Positions 5,943-6,966 of a stretch of 6,966 bases of DNA are shown one piece after another (positions within the stretch are counted from its first letter, which is position 1; each line of letters opens with the position of its first letter). A program made the position numbers and the translations under genes. The notes below the pieces were generated by a model. The model did not search any database. It was not told where the DNA came from and saw only the letters and a program-made list of their open reading frames with translations. Source of the stretch: Pseudomonadota bacterium (GTDB lineage: Bacteria; Pseudomonadota; Alphaproteobacteria; Sphingomonadales; Sphingomonadaceae); NCBI GenBank assembly GCA_023427285.1, contig JAEZBH010000514.1:1-6966 (forward strand), written 5' to 3'.

Positions 5943-6125
5943 ATAAACTTTTTGTTGTTTAAATAATACCAAGCTTAACAAGAAGCTCACCAAAGTTGCT
6001 AACAGCATTGATGAATTGTTAAAACTTGCAATAATTTCACTATCGTCCTGACGAAACTTTTTAGACGTCTTGGCCATTGCATAATCAACTTCCGGTAAGC
6101 TACCATATAAAGGATATACAACGCC
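5925..6125. other. AT-rich intergenic island between the LysR and PAS genes
   Basis: Hand counts give about 28% GC for 5941-6000, 32% for 6001-6060 and 38% for 6061-6120, against about 60% or more in flanking genes. TTGCAATAA occurs twice (5934-5942 and 6026-6034). TTGCAT (6077-6082) and TACCAT (6101-6106), 18 bp apart, are a weak candidate promoter for the PAS gene. On the minus strand a 49-codon frame (6077-5928) starts MAKTSKKFRQ, has a hydrophobic stretch at about residues 22-39, and has GGAAG 11 nt upstream. I do not recognise it and it may be chance. No transposase remnant, terminal inverted repeat or GC-rich terminator for the LysR gene is visible. Confidence 0.6.
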
Positions 6126-6166
6126 TCTGGCGGAATGAACGCGATGCAATGGGAGCGGCAACAGGC

Positions 6167-6966
6167 ATGTTAAATTCAGGCGCCACGCTTGATCGCATGA
6201 CACAGTCTGCCGAAACTGGGCTGGAATCCTTGCACGGCACCCCGCAGGCGCTGCTCGATCTCTTGCCGGTTGCGGTTCTCATCTGCGACGCAAACGGCAA
6301 ACTCGTTCGCTATAACAACCGAGCGGCAGAATTGTTGCACAGCCGCCCGCCCGCAACTCTGCTGAATACTTGCTGCTGCAGCACCCACGCTCTTCTTCTG
6401 CCGGACGGAACGCCTCAGGCCAAAGACCTGTCTCCGCTGATGCAGGCCCTGAGCGGCGGCACCATCACGCATGACAGGCCGCTGATCGTCGAACGCAACG
6501 ATGGCTCACAAATACCGACGACGGTCAGCGCAGCGCCGCTGCGAACTGCGGAGGGACAGATCTTCGGCGCGGTCGCCTGCTATCAGGACGCATCCGATCG
6601 GTTCGCGCTTGCACAAGCCCGGCAGACAGAACAAGCCCTGCGCGAAAGCCAGCAGCGCTTCGCGGCAACCTATGAAAGCGCCGGCATCGGCATTGCGGAA
6701 GTTGATGCCGAGGGCCGCCTGCTGCGGATCAACGAGGCCTATTGCGCCATTTCCGGCTACAGCCGGCAGGAGCTGATCGGCCGCGATTATCTCAGCCTGA
6801 CCCATCCCGACGATCAGGCTCAGGAGATCAAACTCTACAACCAGCTGATCGAGGGCGACCTCGACCGCTACACGCTTGAGAAACGACACGTCAGCAAAAG
6901 CGGCAACATCGGTTGGCTTGCCATCAACGCCTCTGCCGTTCGCGACGAAGATGGCACGTTCTTGTA
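6167..6966 (+). CDS. PAS-domain sensory/signalling protein, N-terminal part (runs off the window)
   Basis: An open frame of 266 codons that continues past the window end. The first PAS domain spans about residues 27-140 ('LLDLLPVAVLICDANGKLVRYNNRAAELL' to 'GQIFGAVACYQDASDRF'). It includes 'LLPDGTPQAKDLSPLMQAL', matching the '.PDGTPlp..e.Pm..AL' pattern of PAS domains common in alphaproteobacterial kinases. A helical linker (about 141-163) leads to a second PAS domain (164 onward: 'RFAATYESAGIGIAEVDAEGRLLRINEAYC', 'HPDD', 'EKRHVSKSGNIGWLAINASAVRDEDG'). No transmembrane segment or signal peptide precedes them, so it should be cytoplasmic. The missing C-terminus is probably a histidine kinase (often HWE-type after such PAS pairs) or a GGDEF/EAL module, but cannot be told here. 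The ATG at 6167 has GGGAG 11 nt upstream. In-frame ATGs at 6149 and 6197 are alternatives. Three consecutive Cys (69-71) are unusual. Confidence 0.85.
   Translation, partial: MLNSGATLDRMTQSAETGLESLHGTPQALLDLLPVAVLICDANGKLVRYNNRAAELLHSRPPATLLNTCCCSTHALLLPDGTPQAKDLSPLMQALSGGTITHDRPLIVERNDGSQIPTTVSAAPLRTAEGQIFGAVACYQDASDRFALAQARQTEQALRESQQRFAATYESAGIGIAEVDAEGRLLRINEAYCAISGYSRQELIGRDYLSLTHPDDQAQEIKLYNQLIEGDLDRYTLEKRHVSKSGNIGWLAINASAVRDEDGTFL

Noticed and set aside
6176..6889. Two minus-strand open frames of 98 and 127 codons
   Set aside because: Both are antisense to the PAS-domain gene; no conserved features.

Overview
The window looks like ordinary chromosome from an alphaproteobacterium, most likely a sphingomonad or close relative. 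This rests on high GC (roughly 60% or more in the genes), a Cbp3-type ubiquinol-cytochrome c chaperone divergent from a BamE lipoprotein gene, and valine-catabolism genes next to a LysR regulator. Species-level placement is inference only. I see no phage, transposase, integrase or CRISPR array, and no convincing novel multi-gene system.

Layout: (1) Positions 1-807 hold a truncated Cbp3-type chaperone gene on the minus strand, with a TTG start at 239. Across a 115-bp divergent promoter region lies bamE (355-807), an outer-membrane assembly lipoprotein. (2) Positions 808-1108 hold a candidate promoter, a tRNA-Asn(GTT) gene with encoded CCA (995-1069), and a perfect 14-bp hairpin (1077-1108). 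The hairpin separates this unit from the convergent operon to its right. (3) Positions 1199-4869, minus strand, carry a valine/isobutyrate catabolic operon transcribed mmsA, then an acyl-CoA (probably isobutyryl-CoA) dehydrogenase, then mmsB. MmsA is methylmalonate-semialdehyde dehydrogenase and MmsB is 3-hydroxyisobutyrate dehydrogenase. A strong hairpin sits between mmsA and the dehydrogenase, and the last two genes are only 5 bp apart. (4) Positions 4870-4991 are a divergent control region with a candidate mmsA promoter, a dyad in its spacer, and two TGTGCAA repeats 43 bp apart. It leads to a plus-strand LysR-type regulator (4992-5942). (5) Positions 5925-6125 are a sharply AT-rich stretch (about 28-38% GC by hand count). 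(6) From 6167 to the window end is the N-terminal part of a two-PAS-domain sensory protein whose output domain lies outside.

How the genes work together: the dehydrogenase would oxidise isobutyryl-CoA to methacrylyl-CoA. MmsB would oxidise 3-hydroxyisobutyrate to methylmalonate semialdehyde, and MmsA would convert that to propionyl-CoA. The two middle enzymes, a hydratase and 3-hydroxyisobutyryl-CoA hydrolase, are not in this cluster and must be encoded elsewhere if the pathway is complete. The divergent LysR protein is the natural candidate for controlling the operon.
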